Notes: generated by a model not told the origin, from the letters alone. Counted from the first letter of the stretch, positions 18,431-28,560 are shown. The stretch: 43,087 bases of DNA from Deltaproteobacteria bacterium (GCA_016219105.1 JACRCI010000075.1:1-43087), one strand, 5' to 3'. Numbers and translations: made by a program.

Positions 18431-18472
18431 TAAAAAAAACAAAGGCCGGGGACGCTGTGATGGCCCCCGGCC
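18431..18472 (-). terminator. Rho-independent terminator downstream of flgE
   Basis: Minus strand GGCCGGGG-loop-CCCCGGCC followed by TTTGTTTTTTTT. Confidence 0.85.
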
Positions 18473-18502
18473 CGTCTGCTCCAACCTGCTGGTGTAACGC
18501 TT

Positions 18503-20149
18503 TTACCTCTTGATGTTCACCAACTCGTTCAATATCTCGTCGGTTGTCGTTATCACCTTCGAGTTTGCCTGAAAACCCCTCTGCGCGGATATCATTTTTA
18601 CGAACTCCTCGGCTATATCCACGGTTGAAAGCTCAAGGGCGTTGGAATGGATGCCGCCCCTGCCCGATGAGTTCGGCGCTCCCACAAGCGGCTGACCGGA
18701 GCCGGTGGACTCGGCATAGAGGTTCTTGCCCATAAGCGCCAGGGCGGTGGAGTTGGGAAAATCCGCGAGCACCACCTCCCCGAGCGTCCTCGTCCTTCCG
18801 TTGGAGAATATGCCGGTGAGCACCCCGTCCGTGTCCGCCGATACCCCCTGCAGGCTTCCCGAGGCGTAACCGTCCTGCTGCTGGTTATACACGGCGAAAC
18901 CCTGCCCGTACTGGGTAACGCCGTCAATGCCCGTGCCGCCTGAAACGATGCTCGTGCCGAAGCCGAAGCCTATTATCTGGTCCTGGGTCGCGCCGCCGGA
19001 GAAATCGAACCCGCCGGTCGGATAGGTCGTCGAGGTCGTCGAATCCAGCGCGCCGTTGGTATTGAACGTAAGGGTGCCCTGCGCCTGCGTCTGAGCGGTG
19101 GAACTTGAAGAGTCTGCCGCATCCACCACCGCGAACCACTCCCACGCGTTGCCGGAGGCCGCGGCCGTATCCTTCCTGAAATATACGTTTATCTGGTGGC
19201 TGTTGCCGAGCGAATCGTAGACCGTGACGGCCGTTGAAAAATTCGCCGTGGCGCTCGGAAAGGCGACGTCGAAGGCGCCCGCGGCCGCGTCGCTTATCAC
19301 GCTCGAACCGACCGCTACGGCGTCGTCGGCCGTAAAGCCCAGGACGGCCTCGGCCGTCGTGCCGGGGTCCGTCGCCCACTTCACGTTAAGCGGATTTACG
19401 TTGCCGTTGTCGTTGGTGATATTGAACTTGCCGGTCGCGCCGTCGTAGGTGACGGTATAGGTGTCCGTGCTGCCGTTTGTCGCCTCCAGGGCCGTCTCCA
19501 GCGCCGCGGCCACCTGCGCGCCGGTATACGGGGTGTTGGCCCTCAGCCCGCCGTCCGCTATGAGCTGAAGCGTTATGTCCGGGCCTCCGGCATTGAATAC
19601 TATGTCGTCGGCGGCGTTCGTGAACACAAATCCCTTTATCTCGGCGTCCGACTGGAGGTTCGCGGTGAAATCAACCTGGGCCGTCGAATTGGGCGGTATC
19701 GCGGCCGAGGAGAGCTGCAAATCCCCTACCGTGCTCGTCAGCGCGCCCATGGAATCGGCCTGGTATCCCCGGAGGACGTAGCCCTCGGGGTTCGTGATGT
19801 AGCCGTCCTTATTCACGTTGAACTGTCCGGCCCTCGAGTAATAATTCGCGCCGGTCGAGTCTCTGAGGACGAAAAACCCGTCGCCGTCAACGGCCATGTC
19901 CAGACCGTTGCCCGTTGTCTCGAACGCGCCCTGGGTAAAAAGGGGAGTGATGCTGCTGAGCGTTACGCCGAGGCCGACCTGCGCCGAGCCGGAAACCCCG
20001 TTCAGCGTCTGGCTCAGGATGTCGGAAAACGACGCCCTGCTCGCCTTGAAGCCCACGGTGTTCATATTCGCGATATTATTGCCTATGACGCTTAAGGCGG
20101 TCATATTGGCGTTCATACCGCTTACGCCCGTAAATAACGATGTCAACAT
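18503..20149 (-). CDS. flgE: Flagellar hook protein FlgE
   Basis: MLTSLFTGVSGMNANMTALSVIGNNIANMNTVGFK start at 20149 with AAAGGAGG RBS; C-terminal VDIAEEFVKMISAQRGFQANSKVITTTDEIL. Confidence 0.95.
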   Translation of the reverse strand: MLTSLFTGVSGMNANMTALSVIGNNIANMNTVGFKASRASFSDILSQTLNGVSGSAQVGLGVTLSSITPLFTQGAFETTGNGLDMAVDGDGFFVLRDSTGANYYSRAGQFNVNKDGYITNPEGYVLRGYQADSMGALTSTVGDLQLSSAAIPPNSTAQVDFTANLQSDAEIKGFVFTNAADDIVFNAGGPDITLQLIADGGLRANTPYTGAQVAAALETALEATNGSTDTYTVTYDGATGKFNITNDNGNVNPLNVKWATDPGTTAEAVLGFTADDAVAVGSSVISDAAAGAFDVAFPSATANFSTAVTVYDSLGNSHQINVYFRKDTAAASGNAWEWFAVVDAADSSSSTAQTQAQGTLTFNTNGALDSTTSTTYPTGGFDFSGGATQDQIIGFGFGTSIVSGGTGIDGVTQYGQGFAVYNQQQDGYASGSLQGVSADTDGVLTGIFSNGRTRTLGEVVLADFPNSTALALMGKNLYAESTGSGQPLVGAPNSSGRGGIHSNALELSTVDIAEEFVKMISAQRGFQANSKVITTTDEILNELVNIKR

Positions 20150-20216
20150 TGAGTGCCTCCTTTCGGTTCGCCCGCTTGCGGGCCTGTGATAAAGCCGTTT
20201 ATACCGGCCCTGCCGG

Positions 20217-20906
20217 TCACCTGTTCCAAACCTCCACCACGTCGGACATCCTGACCTTTTCCGTTCCCACGATGAGATATGGGACGCCCTCCTCATACAC
20301 AACGCCGCTTGCCAACCCGGCCATGACCGTGCCCGCTGGCACGCCCTGTCCGTCCCCGGAGGCGGCTGAAACCTTGAACGTATACTGCCCGGGTGGAAGG
20401 GAATTCCCGTTCGAGTCCTTGCCATCCCACAGGGCCGAGTTGTAGCCCGCGGCTTTTGCGCCCTCCTCCATGGTCCTTACCGCGTTACCGCCCCCGTTAT
20501 AGACCGTGACCGTAACCTTGGCCGCGCCGGACGCGAGGTGATAACCCATTGACGCGGGCGCTAAACCGTTGAGGTTTACGCTGTTCCCGTATGCCCTTAT
20601 CTCTTTTCCGATAAGCCATGTGGCGTAGTAGTTGCTCATGGACGCCATGTCCGCGGCGAACGTCTTGAGATTCGTACCCATGTTGGTTATCCCCTCGAGT
20701 GTGCTGAACTGCGCGAGCTGCGCGATAAATTCCGCGTTGTCCAGCGGCTCGAGCGGGTTCTGGTTCTTAAGCTGGGTCACAAGGAGCTTCAGGAAGTCCT
20801 CCTTGCCGAGAGACTTCGCCGTTGGATTGGCGGACGGCCCGCCAGCGCCGGCCGGCACTCCGGCCCTGCCCACGGTCTGAGTCACCATATCGCCCATACC
20901 CATCAC
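20217..20906 (-). CDS. flgD: Hook capping protein FlgD
   Basis: LGKEDFLKLLVTQLKNQNPLEPLDNAEFIAQLAQFSTLEGI. Confidence 0.95.
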   Translation of the reverse strand: MMGMGDMVTQTVGRAGVPAGAGGPSANPTAKSLGKEDFLKLLVTQLKNQNPLEPLDNAEFIAQLAQFSTLEGITNMGTNLKTFAADMASMSNYYATWLIGKEIRAYGNSVNLNGLAPASMGYHLASGAAKVTVTVYNGGGNAVRTMEEGAKAAGYNSALWDGKDSNGNSLPPGQYTFKVSAASGDGQGVPAGTVMAGLASGVVYEEGVPYLIVGTEKVRMSDVVEVWNR

Positions 20907-20918
20907 CTCCCTTCAGGT

Positions 20919-21353
20919 TTAAAACCTTCCGATGTCTTTGCCATACGCCCCGCGCCGCGAAAACGGACAGGATGAAACGTTCGTCAGCATGCGGTCTATC
21001 CGGCCTAACAGTTCCACCCTGCTGAAAGGCTTGACCATGTATTCGCACCTGTTTTCTCTGAAAAACGAGGCGGCTTCATTCGTAAGGTCGCCGGTTAAAA
21101 ACAGAACCTTTCGCCTCAACCATGGCCTCTCCCGGCTGATCATCAGGTAAAGGCTCAATCCGTCCATCCGGGGCATATGAACATCCGAGATTATAAGGTC
21201 GTAGCTGAAGGCGCTGAGCCTCTCAAGCGCCTCTTTGCCGTTACCGGCCCCGTCAACCGCGTAGTTCTCATGCAGCAGTATCTCGGTAACGAGGACCTTG
21301 AAGATGGATTCGTCGTCAACAACGAGGAGTCTTTTTTCAGCCGTGCCTTCCAT
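20919..21353 (-). CDS. Single-domain response regulator (REC)
   Basis: EKRLLVVDDESIFKVLVTEIL...LIISDVHMPRMDG; start MEGTAEKRLL at 21353. Confidence 0.88.
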   Translation of the reverse strand: MEGTAEKRLLVVDDESIFKVLVTEILLHENYAVDGAGNGKEALERLSAFSYDLIISDVHMPRMDGLSLYLMISRERPWLRRKVLFLTGDLTNEAASFFRENRCEYMVKPFSRVELLGRIDRMLTNVSSCPFSRRGAYGKDIGRF

Positions 21354-21367
21354 CCGCGCCCCTGTCC

Positions 21368-22663
21368 CTAAACGAATATGTCCACGATACTGTCCGAGCC
21401 TTCCGCGGAAGACCACCACCCGCCGGGGGAAGCGACCTCATCCACCGCGGCGTTGCCGTTGCTTTTTCCGGACGGCGCGTCAAACCCCTCCCTGTAGCCG
21501 GAGGATCTGTCGCCGAGAAAAACGGTTAGTCCATCCACCGTAAGCCCCTGTTGCATGAGCGCGTGCTTGAGTCCCTGGAGATTGGCCTCAATTACCTGTT
21601 TTACGACCGGATGCTCGGTGGCTATCTCGGCCCTGACCATATTGTCCTTCACTATGATGTCTATCTTGAGGTGCCCGAGCGAGGGCGGGTCGAGACTTAT
21701 GGTAGCCTTGCCCAGACCGTCCTTTAAAAACACCCCGTTGAGATGACCCCTTACCTGCTCTACGAGATAATCGGCGAAGACATTGCCTCCGGCAATACCG
21801 GACGTGCCGGCAACGAACGCGGTTCCACCCGTTGGCTGGCTATTGGCTCCGCCTTGAAGAGAAGCGGCGAAGAGCGGCTTGCCCTGCGAAGGGTCGGTGT
21901 CCATCGTCTTGAAATCGCGGATTTCCCCGCCCAATGACAGGTTGTCGCCCGCGAGGGACTTGCGGCCGGACCCGCCGTCCACGACGGCTGAGTTCCCCTG
22001 CGTGTCTCCCGCGGATAATGCCTTGGAGACCGCCTCCATGAGCCCGTCCGCCGAACCTTCCGGCAAACCGACTGAGGGAAAACTATCCGGCACCTCGCCG
22101 TCCTGGCCGTTGGGGACGGAGTGCCGGCCGGTCTTTAGTCGCGTTCCGGATTCCTCCGTTGGTTCGGATGCCCCGTGCCCGGAAATCCCGGATAAAAGAC
22201 CCTGTAACGTAATCCCTTCCTCTGCCCCCGATGGCATTACCTGAAACGAAGGAGTTTGGACCCAGGTTTCTGAAGGCAGGGCCGGCCCGCCAGACGACTT
22301 CGACGGGTTTATAACGCCTTCCATATCCCCAGACTGCCCTGAGAACAAGGAGGATGATTGGGGTAAGGACACAACCCCGGATTTTACGGAAACCTCCCCT
22401 GAAACCTCTCCGGACGCGCCGTCGAGGCCGGCTGGTTGGCCGTCGAGGCCAAGAACGGACGGCGGAGACATCAATAGCGCAAGCAGGTCATTATTCATGC
22501 GCGCCCTGAGTTCTTTGCCGAAATCATCCTCATCGTCCCGCGCTCCATCGGGCCGCATTTCATCGCCGTCGGCGCCGGAAGCAAGGGGTCTTAAATGGTC
22601 CACGCCGTTTGTGATGCTGTCTTCGGCCGTAAAGGCCGCTGAAACCGCTTCCATCCCGTTCAT
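21368..22663 (-). CDS. fliK: Flagellar hook-length control protein FliK
   Basis: C-terminal LGKATISLDPPSLGHLKIDIIVKDNMVRAEIATEHPVVKQVIEANLQGLKHALMQQGL; position before flgD. Confidence 0.9.
   Translation of the reverse strand: MNGMEAVSAAFTAEDSITNGVDHLRPLASGADGDEMRPDGARDDEDDFGKELRARMNNDLLALLMSPPSVLGLDGQPAGLDGASGEVSGEVSVKSGVVSLPQSSSLFSGQSGDMEGVINPSKSSGGPALPSETWVQTPSFQVMPSGAEEGITLQGLLSGISGHGASEPTEESGTRLKTGRHSVPNGQDGEVPDSFPSVGLPEGSADGLMEAVSKALSAGDTQGNSAVVDGGSGRKSLAGDNLSLGGEIRDFKTMDTDPSQGKPLFAASLQGGANSQPTGGTAFVAGTSGIAGGNVFADYLVEQVRGHLNGVFLKDGLGKATISLDPPSLGHLKIDIIVKDNMVRAEIATEHPVVKQVIEANLQGLKHALMQQGLTVDGLTVFLGDRSSGYREGFDAPSGKSNGNAAVDEVASPGGWWSSAEGSDSIVDIFV
22421..22450 (-). repeat. Hairpin repeat copy within fliK
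   Basis: gtcgaggccggctggttggccgtcgaggcc, encoding GLDGQPAGLDG. Confidence 0.9.
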
Positions 22664-22693
22664 AATGGTCTCCGTCCGGTCTTGAACCCCATG

Positions 22694-23236
22694 CTATGAC
22701 CCCTTTTCAGGCACGATGGGCGTGCGACCCTGTTCATGCATCATCCCTTTTGACATCTCCCTGGTCATGTGGGCGGCCTTTTGAGGCTCAACGAACGCGA
22801 GTATCCTGCCGGCGGTCTTGTTTTTCATGGACAGGAGCAGCTTTACCGCGAGTTCCATGTCCATTTTTTCCATCCTCGCGGCCGCCTCTTCCGCCGCCAT
22901 GGTCTCATACACCTTCGCGAGGTTTTCCATGCCCTTCTTCCCCTCTTCCTTCATAGCCGTCAACACCTTCTCCACCTTCTCCCTTTCCATGGAGAGTTCG
23001 GCTATCCTCCCCTCGACTTCCGCCTTAACCGCCTTAAGCCCCTCCTCCTCAATGCGCAGCCTCTCCTCCCGTTCGTCAAGCTCCATGGCTCTTTTTTTAA
23101 CGGCCTCCACCATCTCCGCGGCGTTGCCGCCAACCGGGGCCTGGCGGTCCTGCGCATTTTCCGAGGAATAAGAAATCCCAACGGCAAGGAATATGGAAAT
23201 CAGCACGAGAAGATGCAAAAAACCTTTTTTACGCAT
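22694..23236 (-). CDS. MotE-like flagellar chaperone (MgtE-N-like C-terminus)
   Basis: Signal/TM N-terminus, coiled coil, MDMELAVKLLLSMKNKTAGRILAFVEPQKAAHMTREM. Confidence 0.75.
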   Translation of the reverse strand: MRKKGFLHLLVLISIFLAVGISYSSENAQDRQAPVGGNAAEMVEAVKKRAMELDEREERLRIEEEGLKAVKAEVEGRIAELSMEREKVEKVLTAMKEEGKKGMENLAKVYETMAAEEAAARMEKMDMELAVKLLLSMKNKTAGRILAFVEPQKAAHMTREMSKGMMHEQGRTPIVPEKGS

Positions 23237-23272
23237 GGTCGCCCCCTTTTAAATAAAATATCACCGCCGCTC

Positions 23273-23734
23273 CTACTCTTCAAAAACGCCTTTCCTGGAG
23301 TTGTTCGAATTATACTCGTCCAGGGAGGCCTGTTCATTCCTCGTCTCGGCCTCCATGTACCGTTTGAGTCCCTTCCCCTTCAGCACGTCCAGCGTCTTTT
23401 TGTTCTTTTTCGCCTCGAGGAGTTCTTCTTTTTTCCCCTCGGCCTTCTTTTCAAAAAGCTCAACCACCCTTTTGCCTTCCTCTATGTCGTCCTTGAGCCG
23501 CGCCATGTAATCCCTGTAAAGGCCCAGCTCGCCGGCGGTCAATTCCCCCTTTTCGAGGAGTTCGTCTATCTCGCCTTTATATAAATCAACGATGGCCTCC
23601 AGCCTCTCCTCCTCTTTTTTAAGCTCGCCTCTTATGGCGGAGAATTCCTTCTTGAGGAGCTCCTCCATCTTCTCCCTGAAATTCAAAACGCTTTCCAGTT
23701 TGAACCTGTACGTCTTCATACGCCTCCCAGTCAC
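23273..23734 (-). CDS. fliJ: Flagellar export chaperone FliJ
   Basis: MKTYRFKLESVLNFREKMEE, coiled coil, downstream of fliI. Confidence 0.88.
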   Translation of the reverse strand: MTGRRMKTYRFKLESVLNFREKMEELLKKEFSAIRGELKKEEERLEAIVDLYKGEIDELLEKGELTAGELGLYRDYMARLKDDIEEGKRVVELFEKKAEGKKEELLEAKKNKKTLDVLKGKGLKRYMEAETRNEQASLDEYNSNNSRKGVFEE

Positions 23735-25044
23735 CTCTTCTGGAGATTCAGGCCGTACATCTGCTGAAGGCTGTCGTCGTAGTCCACCTTCTCGTCCATC
23801 CCCTGCCTGAGTAGCCTTTCGACCCTGCCGATGGCCTTCACGGCGTGGTCTATCTCGGGGTTGGTGCCTTCCTTATACGCCCCTATGTTTATCAGGTCCG
23901 CGTTGTGCCTGTAGACGGCGAGTACGGACTTCACCCTCTGCGCCGAGTCCCAGTGTTCAGGGGATACTATGTCCATCATGCAGCGGCTTATGGACATGAG
24001 CACGTCTATGGCCGGGTAATGGCCCATGCTCGCCATCTCCCTGGACAGGACTACATGCCCGTCCAGTATGGCCCTTGCCGTGTCCGCGACTATGTCGCTC
24101 ATGTCGTCGCCCTCGACCAGCACGGTGAAAAAGCCGGTTATCGCGCCATCTCCGTCCGTTGTGCCGACCCGTTCCAGCAGCCTCGGCAGGAGCGCGAAGA
24201 CCGACGGCGGATAGCCCTTTGTAGTCGGCGGCTCTCCGACGGCAAGCCCTATCTCCCGCTGGGCCATCGCGAACCTCGTAAGCGAGTCCATAAGGAGCAG
24301 CACCTGCCTGCCCTCGTCCCTGAAATATTCCGCTATGGTCATTGCCAGAAACGCCCCCCTTACCCTTAAAAGGGGCGGCTGGTCGGATGTCACCACGATG
24401 ACCACAGACCTCTTGAGGCCCTCGGCCTTCAGGTCTTTCTCTATGAACTCCTTTACCTCCCTGCCCCTCTCCCCTATGAGGGCTATGACGTTCACGTCGG
24501 CTTCGGTGTTCCGGGCCATCATGCCCATGAGCACGCTTTTCCCGACGCCTGAGCCCGCGAATATGCCGACCCTCTGCCCGCACCCAACGGTCAGCAGGCT
24601 GTTCACGGCCTTTATCCCGACGTCCAGCGGTTCGGCTATCCTTTTTCTGGTAAGCGGGTTCTGCGGGGACTTATAGAGACTGCTCTCCGAGTCCCTTTGA
24701 ACAAGGCCCTTGCCGTCTATCGGATTACCCAATCCGTCTATCACCCTGCCGAGGAGGCCTGCCCCAAGCCTCACCCTTGCCTTGGCGCCGAGCCTCACGA
24801 TCTTGCTGCCCGGCCCAAGACCCCTTGTGTCCCCGAGCGGCATGAGCAGGACCCTGTCGTCGTTAAAACCCACCACCTCGCATACGACCGCGGCCCCGTC
24901 GAGCGGGAATACGCGGCACATCTCGCCGATGCTTATGCCGACGCCCACGCCCTCGATGACCATGCCGATAACCCGGGTGACCTTGCCGTGGACCCGCACC
25001 GGCTCGGCATCGTCAATCGCCGTCTTTAGAAGTTCCAGCCTCAC
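23731..25044 (-). CDS. fliI: Flagellum-specific ATPase FliI
   Basis: GIFAGSGVGKSVLMGMMARN; LIGERGREVKEFI; LLMDSLTRFAMAQREIGLAVGEPPTTKGYPPSVF. Confidence 0.97.
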   Translation of the reverse strand: MRLELLKTAIDDAEPVRVHGKVTRVIGMVIEGVGVGISIGEMCRVFPLDGAAVVCEVVGFNDDRVLLMPLGDTRGLGPGSKIVRLGAKARVRLGAGLLGRVIDGLGNPIDGKGLVQRDSESSLYKSPQNPLTRKRIAEPLDVGIKAVNSLLTVGCGQRVGIFAGSGVGKSVLMGMMARNTEADVNVIALIGERGREVKEFIEKDLKAEGLKRSVVIVVTSDQPPLLRVRGAFLAMTIAEYFRDEGRQVLLLMDSLTRFAMAQREIGLAVGEPPTTKGYPPSVFALLPRLLERVGTTDGDGAITGFFTVLVEGDDMSDIVADTARAILDGHVVLSREMASMGHYPAIDVLMSISRCMMDIVSPEHWDSAQRVKSVLAVYRHNADLINIGAYKEGTNPEIDHAVKAIGRVERLLRQGMDEKVDYDDSLQQMYGLNLQKR

Positions 25045-25666
25045 TGCCCAATGCCTCCCTCATGGCGGTTTCCATGACCCTCAACCCTTGCTCAAGCCTC
25101 GCGTCCACCTCGCCCTGACGGGTCTCCACCAGACATCCGCCCCTTCCGACGGAGCCGTCGCCTTCCACTCTGAACCCCTTAATATCCTCAAGGTTTTTCA
25201 ATACGTCGGGTTTTACCCTCAGGAGGTAATCCATGTCGGATGGGTTCAGTTTTATCAGGACGTCCTCGGCTGCGTTTACCGCCTTTACCGCGATATTTAT
25301 GGAGTTTATGACGATGTCCCTGTTTATGGACAATTCGGCGTGGACGACCTTTTCCGCCACGCGCATTATAAGTTCCGCCACTTCCCTTTCCCTGTCCGAA
25401 TAGAAGCGCTTCTTGAAGTTCAGAAGCTCGTCGAGCATAGTGGCAAGCCTTTTCACGACCCCGTTCATCTTTTCCTGCCCCATTTCCATCCCGGCCTTTT
25501 CACCGGCCGCGAACCCCTTCTCATACGCCTCTCTTTCAACGACGGAGACGCCGCCCCTTAAATATTGCGCCGCGGGTTTCACGCTCGCCGGCACGAACGG
25601 CTGGACGGCTTCCGCCTGTCCGAGTTTATACACGTTAGACAAGGACTTCCTCCCCTCCCTTTCCAC
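25013..25666 (-). CDS. fliH: Flagellar assembly protein FliH
   Basis: FliH-like C-terminus (VAEKVVHAELSINRDIVINSINIAVKAV), between fliG and fliI. Confidence 0.88.
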   Translation of the reverse strand: MEREGRKSLSNVYKLGQAEAVQPFVPASVKPAAQYLRGGVSVVEREAYEKGFAAGEKAGMEMGQEKMNGVVKRLATMLDELLNFKKRFYSDREREVAELIMRVAEKVVHAELSINRDIVINSINIAVKAVNAAEDVLIKLNPSDMDYLLRVKPDVLKNLEDIKGFRVEGDGSVGRGGCLVETRQGEVDARLEQGLRVMETAMREALGSEAGTSKDGD

Positions 25667-26660
25667 CTATGACGAGTTTGCCTTCCTGCTCCAGCCTGCG
25701 AGCCACCTTCACTATCTCCTGCTGGGCCTTTTCGACCTCGCTCAACTTGACCGGCCCCCTGGTCTCTATGTCCTCTTTCAACATGTCCCTCGCCCTCTCG
25801 GACATGTTGTTGAAGAACTTATCCTTAAGCGCGTCGTTGGCCGCCTTCATCGCCACGGCAAGCTGTTCGTTCGAGATGTCCTTCAAAAGCGCCTGCAGCC
25901 CCCTGTCGTCCACCTTGCTCAGGTCCGCGAAGACGAACATCATCCCCTGTATCCTCTGGGCCAGATCACTGCTCGCCTTCTCGATCTCGGAGATTATGGC
26001 GGTCTCGTTGGAGGTATCCAGCTGGTTCAGTATCTCGGCGGCCGTCTTTATGCCGTCAACGGACTTGGTATAGACGGCCGCGTTCCCGGCGAGGTGCTGT
26101 TTTATGGTGTCTTCGAGCTCCTTCATGGCGCCGGGCGCGATACTCTCCATGGTGGCTATCCTCATAATGACGTCGGCCCTCAGCCGGGGCGAAAGGCGGG
26201 ATATCACATGGCTCGACTGCTCAGGCTCCAGATGCGCCATTATCACGGCGACCGTCTGCGGATGCTCGTTCCTTATCAGGTCGGCGACCGTCTTTGGGTC
26301 CATCCACTTAAGCGCGTCCAGCCCGGCGCCTTCGTTGCCGTGGATTATCCGGTCTATTATCGCGTCGGCCTTGTCCGGCCCGAGGGTCTTTGCGAGGACC
26401 TTCTTTACGTATTCGTTGCCGCCGAAGCTCACGGTCGTCTCGGCCTCCTGCCGGAAATCCCCGGCAACCTGATCGAGCCTCTCGCGGGGCATATCCTCCA
26501 GCCTGGTCATCTGCGAGCCTATCTTCTGGACCTCGGAGGGGCTGAGATGCTTCATCACCTCGCTCGCAAGGTCCTCGCCGAGGTATAGAAGGAGCACGGC
26601 GGCCTTCTCCAATCCGCTTATCTTCTTCGGGTCCGCCACTTCTACTTCTCCTTGACCCAT
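25635..26660 (-). CDS. fliG: Flagellar motor switch protein FliG
   Basis: LIRNEHPQTVAVIMAHLEPEQSSHVI; MFVFADLSKVDDRGLQALLKDI. Confidence 0.97.
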   Translation of the reverse strand: MGQGEVEVADPKKISGLEKAAVLLLYLGEDLASEVMKHLSPSEVQKIGSQMTRLEDMPRERLDQVAGDFRQEAETTVSFGGNEYVKKVLAKTLGPDKADAIIDRIIHGNEGAGLDALKWMDPKTVADLIRNEHPQTVAVIMAHLEPEQSSHVISRLSPRLRADVIMRIATMESIAPGAMKELEDTIKQHLAGNAAVYTKSVDGIKTAAEILNQLDTSNETAIISEIEKASSDLAQRIQGMMFVFADLSKVDDRGLQALLKDISNEQLAVAMKAANDALKDKFFNNMSERARDMLKEDIETRGPVKLSEVEKAQQEIVKVARRLEQEGKLVIGGKGGEEVLV

Positions 26661-28258
26661 GCCTTTATTATCTGCGCCGCCTGCTGCGGGTTCTGTTTCG
26701 CCAGCTCCATAACCTTCTGCCGCATGTCCGCGGTTGAAGCGCCCCTGCCTAAACCGGCCTCGAGGGCCTTCATTGTCGCTTCCGGAAGGGCGTATGGCTC
26801 CGTGGACGCCTGCGACGCGCCGCCTTTGAATATGCCGGATATAAGCGGCCTCAGGACAAAAAGGAAGGTAAACACCGCGAGCACCAGTATCGTGGAGTAA
26901 CGCATTGCAACGGGGAGATAAGACGGCAGGCGTTCTTTGATTTTCTCGACCATGCCGGCGGGCGCCGCGACTTCCTCCGTCCCGGCCGAGGGCGACTCGA
27001 ACGATATGTTTATAACGTCCACCTTATCGCCCCTCTCGGCCGAAAACCCCACCGCGCCCCTTACGAGGCCCTCAAACTTCTTCATGTCTTCCGGGCCCCT
27101 CTGGACGTATTTTTTTTCCTCCTTGCCGCCCGCGGCAGAGGTGACCGCGTAGCTCCCGTCAACAAGCACCGCCACGCTCAGACGCTTCACGGCGCCGCTC
27201 GGCTCCACGGTCCTGCTGACCACCTTGTTTATCTCGTAATTTATGACCTCGTTCTGCCTCTGGGATTCGGCCCCGGAAACCGCGGGGGCCTGCAGAACCT
27301 GCGCGGGCCTCTGCCCTCCGGCCGGGGTATTGGAGGCCACGCCCGGGACGCCGCCTGAGGCAAACCCGCCGCCCCCGTTGCCCGTGATTTTTTCCTTGTT
27401 CCTCTGCTCACTCCTTACGACCACGCTTTCCGGGTCAAACCTTTCCTCGGTCTTTTCCACCTGCTTGAAATCCACCTCAGCCGACACCCTCGCTATGACC
27501 TTTCCCGCCCCGACCACAGGTTCGAGGATGCCCTGGACCCGCGCCTCGATGTCCTTCTCCAGCGATTTCTGGTAATCGAGCTGGGCGGTTGTCGCGGCCG
27601 CGGCGCTTCCTGCCTCGCCCGTCCTGGTAAACACCGCCCCGGTGGTGTCTATGACCGACACGTTCTCCGGCCTCAGTCCGTTGACGCTGCTTGCGACCAT
27701 GTGCACGATGCCCTGCACCTGGCCGGACGAGATCTTCCGCCCGGGCTTGAGCTTCAACACTACCGACGCCCTGGCCTTGTCCTCGGCCTCGAGGAAGAGC
27801 CTTTTCTCCGGAACGACTATATGGACCCTCGCCGTCTCCACCTCCGGGAGCCAGCCTATGGTCCTGGCGAGCTCCCCCTGTATCCCCCTTACGAAGTTGA
27901 CCTTCTGGGCGAATTCGGTCATGCCGAAGCTGGATTTGTCAAACACCTCAAGCCCGACCCCGCCGCCTTTGGGAAGGCCGGCGCCCGCGAGGGTAAGCCT
28001 GGTTTCGTAGAGTTTTTCCGCGAGGACCTGCAGAACCCCGCCTCCTTCGATGCGGTACGGGATCCTGTTTTCCTTGAGCTTCTCGACTATCGAGGCCGCG
28101 TCTTCCTCTGAAAGGTTGGAATAAAGCGTCTGGTACTCAGGAGCGCCGGCCCATTGGAAAAGGACCACCGCCGCGCCTATCGCCGCGGCCAGCAGCACGA
28201 GGTACGTGGCCTTTTTGCCGGTGCCGAGATTCATGAATTTTTCAACGACGTTCGCCAT
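26642..28258 (-). CDS. fliF: Flagellar M-ring protein FliF
   Basis: YQTLYSNLSEEDAASIVEKLKENRIPYRI...; LARTIGWLPEVETARVHIVVPEKRLF. Confidence 0.97.
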   Translation of the reverse strand: MANVVEKFMNLGTGKKATYLVLLAAAIGAAVVLFQWAGAPEYQTLYSNLSEEDAASIVEKLKENRIPYRIEGGGVLQVLAEKLYETRLTLAGAGLPKGGGVGLEVFDKSSFGMTEFAQKVNFVRGIQGELARTIGWLPEVETARVHIVVPEKRLFLEAEDKARASVVLKLKPGRKISSGQVQGIVHMVASSVNGLRPENVSVIDTTGAVFTRTGEAGSAAAATTAQLDYQKSLEKDIEARVQGILEPVVGAGKVIARVSAEVDFKQVEKTEERFDPESVVVRSEQRNKEKITGNGGGGFASGGVPGVASNTPAGGQRPAQVLQAPAVSGAESQRQNEVINYEINKVVSRTVEPSGAVKRLSVAVLVDGSYAVTSAAGGKEEKKYVQRGPEDMKKFEGLVRGAVGFSAERGDKVDVINISFESPSAGTEEVAAPAGMVEKIKERLPSYLPVAMRYSTILVLAVFTFLFVLRPLISGIFKGGASQASTEPYALPEATMKALEAGLGRGASTADMRQKVMELAKQNPQQAAQIIKAWVKEK

Positions 28259-28260
28259 GG

Positions 28261-28560
28261 TTACACCTGCATCCTCATTATGTCTTCATACGCCGCCACA
28301 ATCTTATTCTTCACCTGGACCATGAGCTGGAAGGAGAGGCTCGCCTTTTCCATCGCGACCATTGTTGCCTCGAGATTGCCCTTGCCGGAGGCGAACTCCT
28401 TGACGGATTTATCGGCCTCCTTCTGAAGCTCGTCCACCTTTTCGATTGCGTCCTTGAGCGTCTTTGAAAAATCCCCCTTTTGGCCCGCGGCGCCCGGAAC
28501 CTCAATCGCCTTCAGCCCCGCGCCCGCACCAGAACCGCCTATGCCTCTTATCCCGTCCAT
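28261..28560 (-). CDS. fliE: Hook-basal body protein FliE
   Basis: C-terminal LSFQLMVQVKNKIVAAYEDIMRMQV. Confidence 0.95.
   Translation of the reverse strand: MDGIRGIGGSGAGAGLKAIEVPGAAGQKGDFSKTLKDAIEKVDELQKEADKSVKEFASGKGNLEATMVAMEKASLSFQLMVQVKNKIVAAYEDIMRMQV

Noticed and set aside
20150-20425. N-terminal extension of FlgE in the ORF track
   Set aside because: Canonical FlgE start with strong RBS at 20149; the extension has no homology-like motif.
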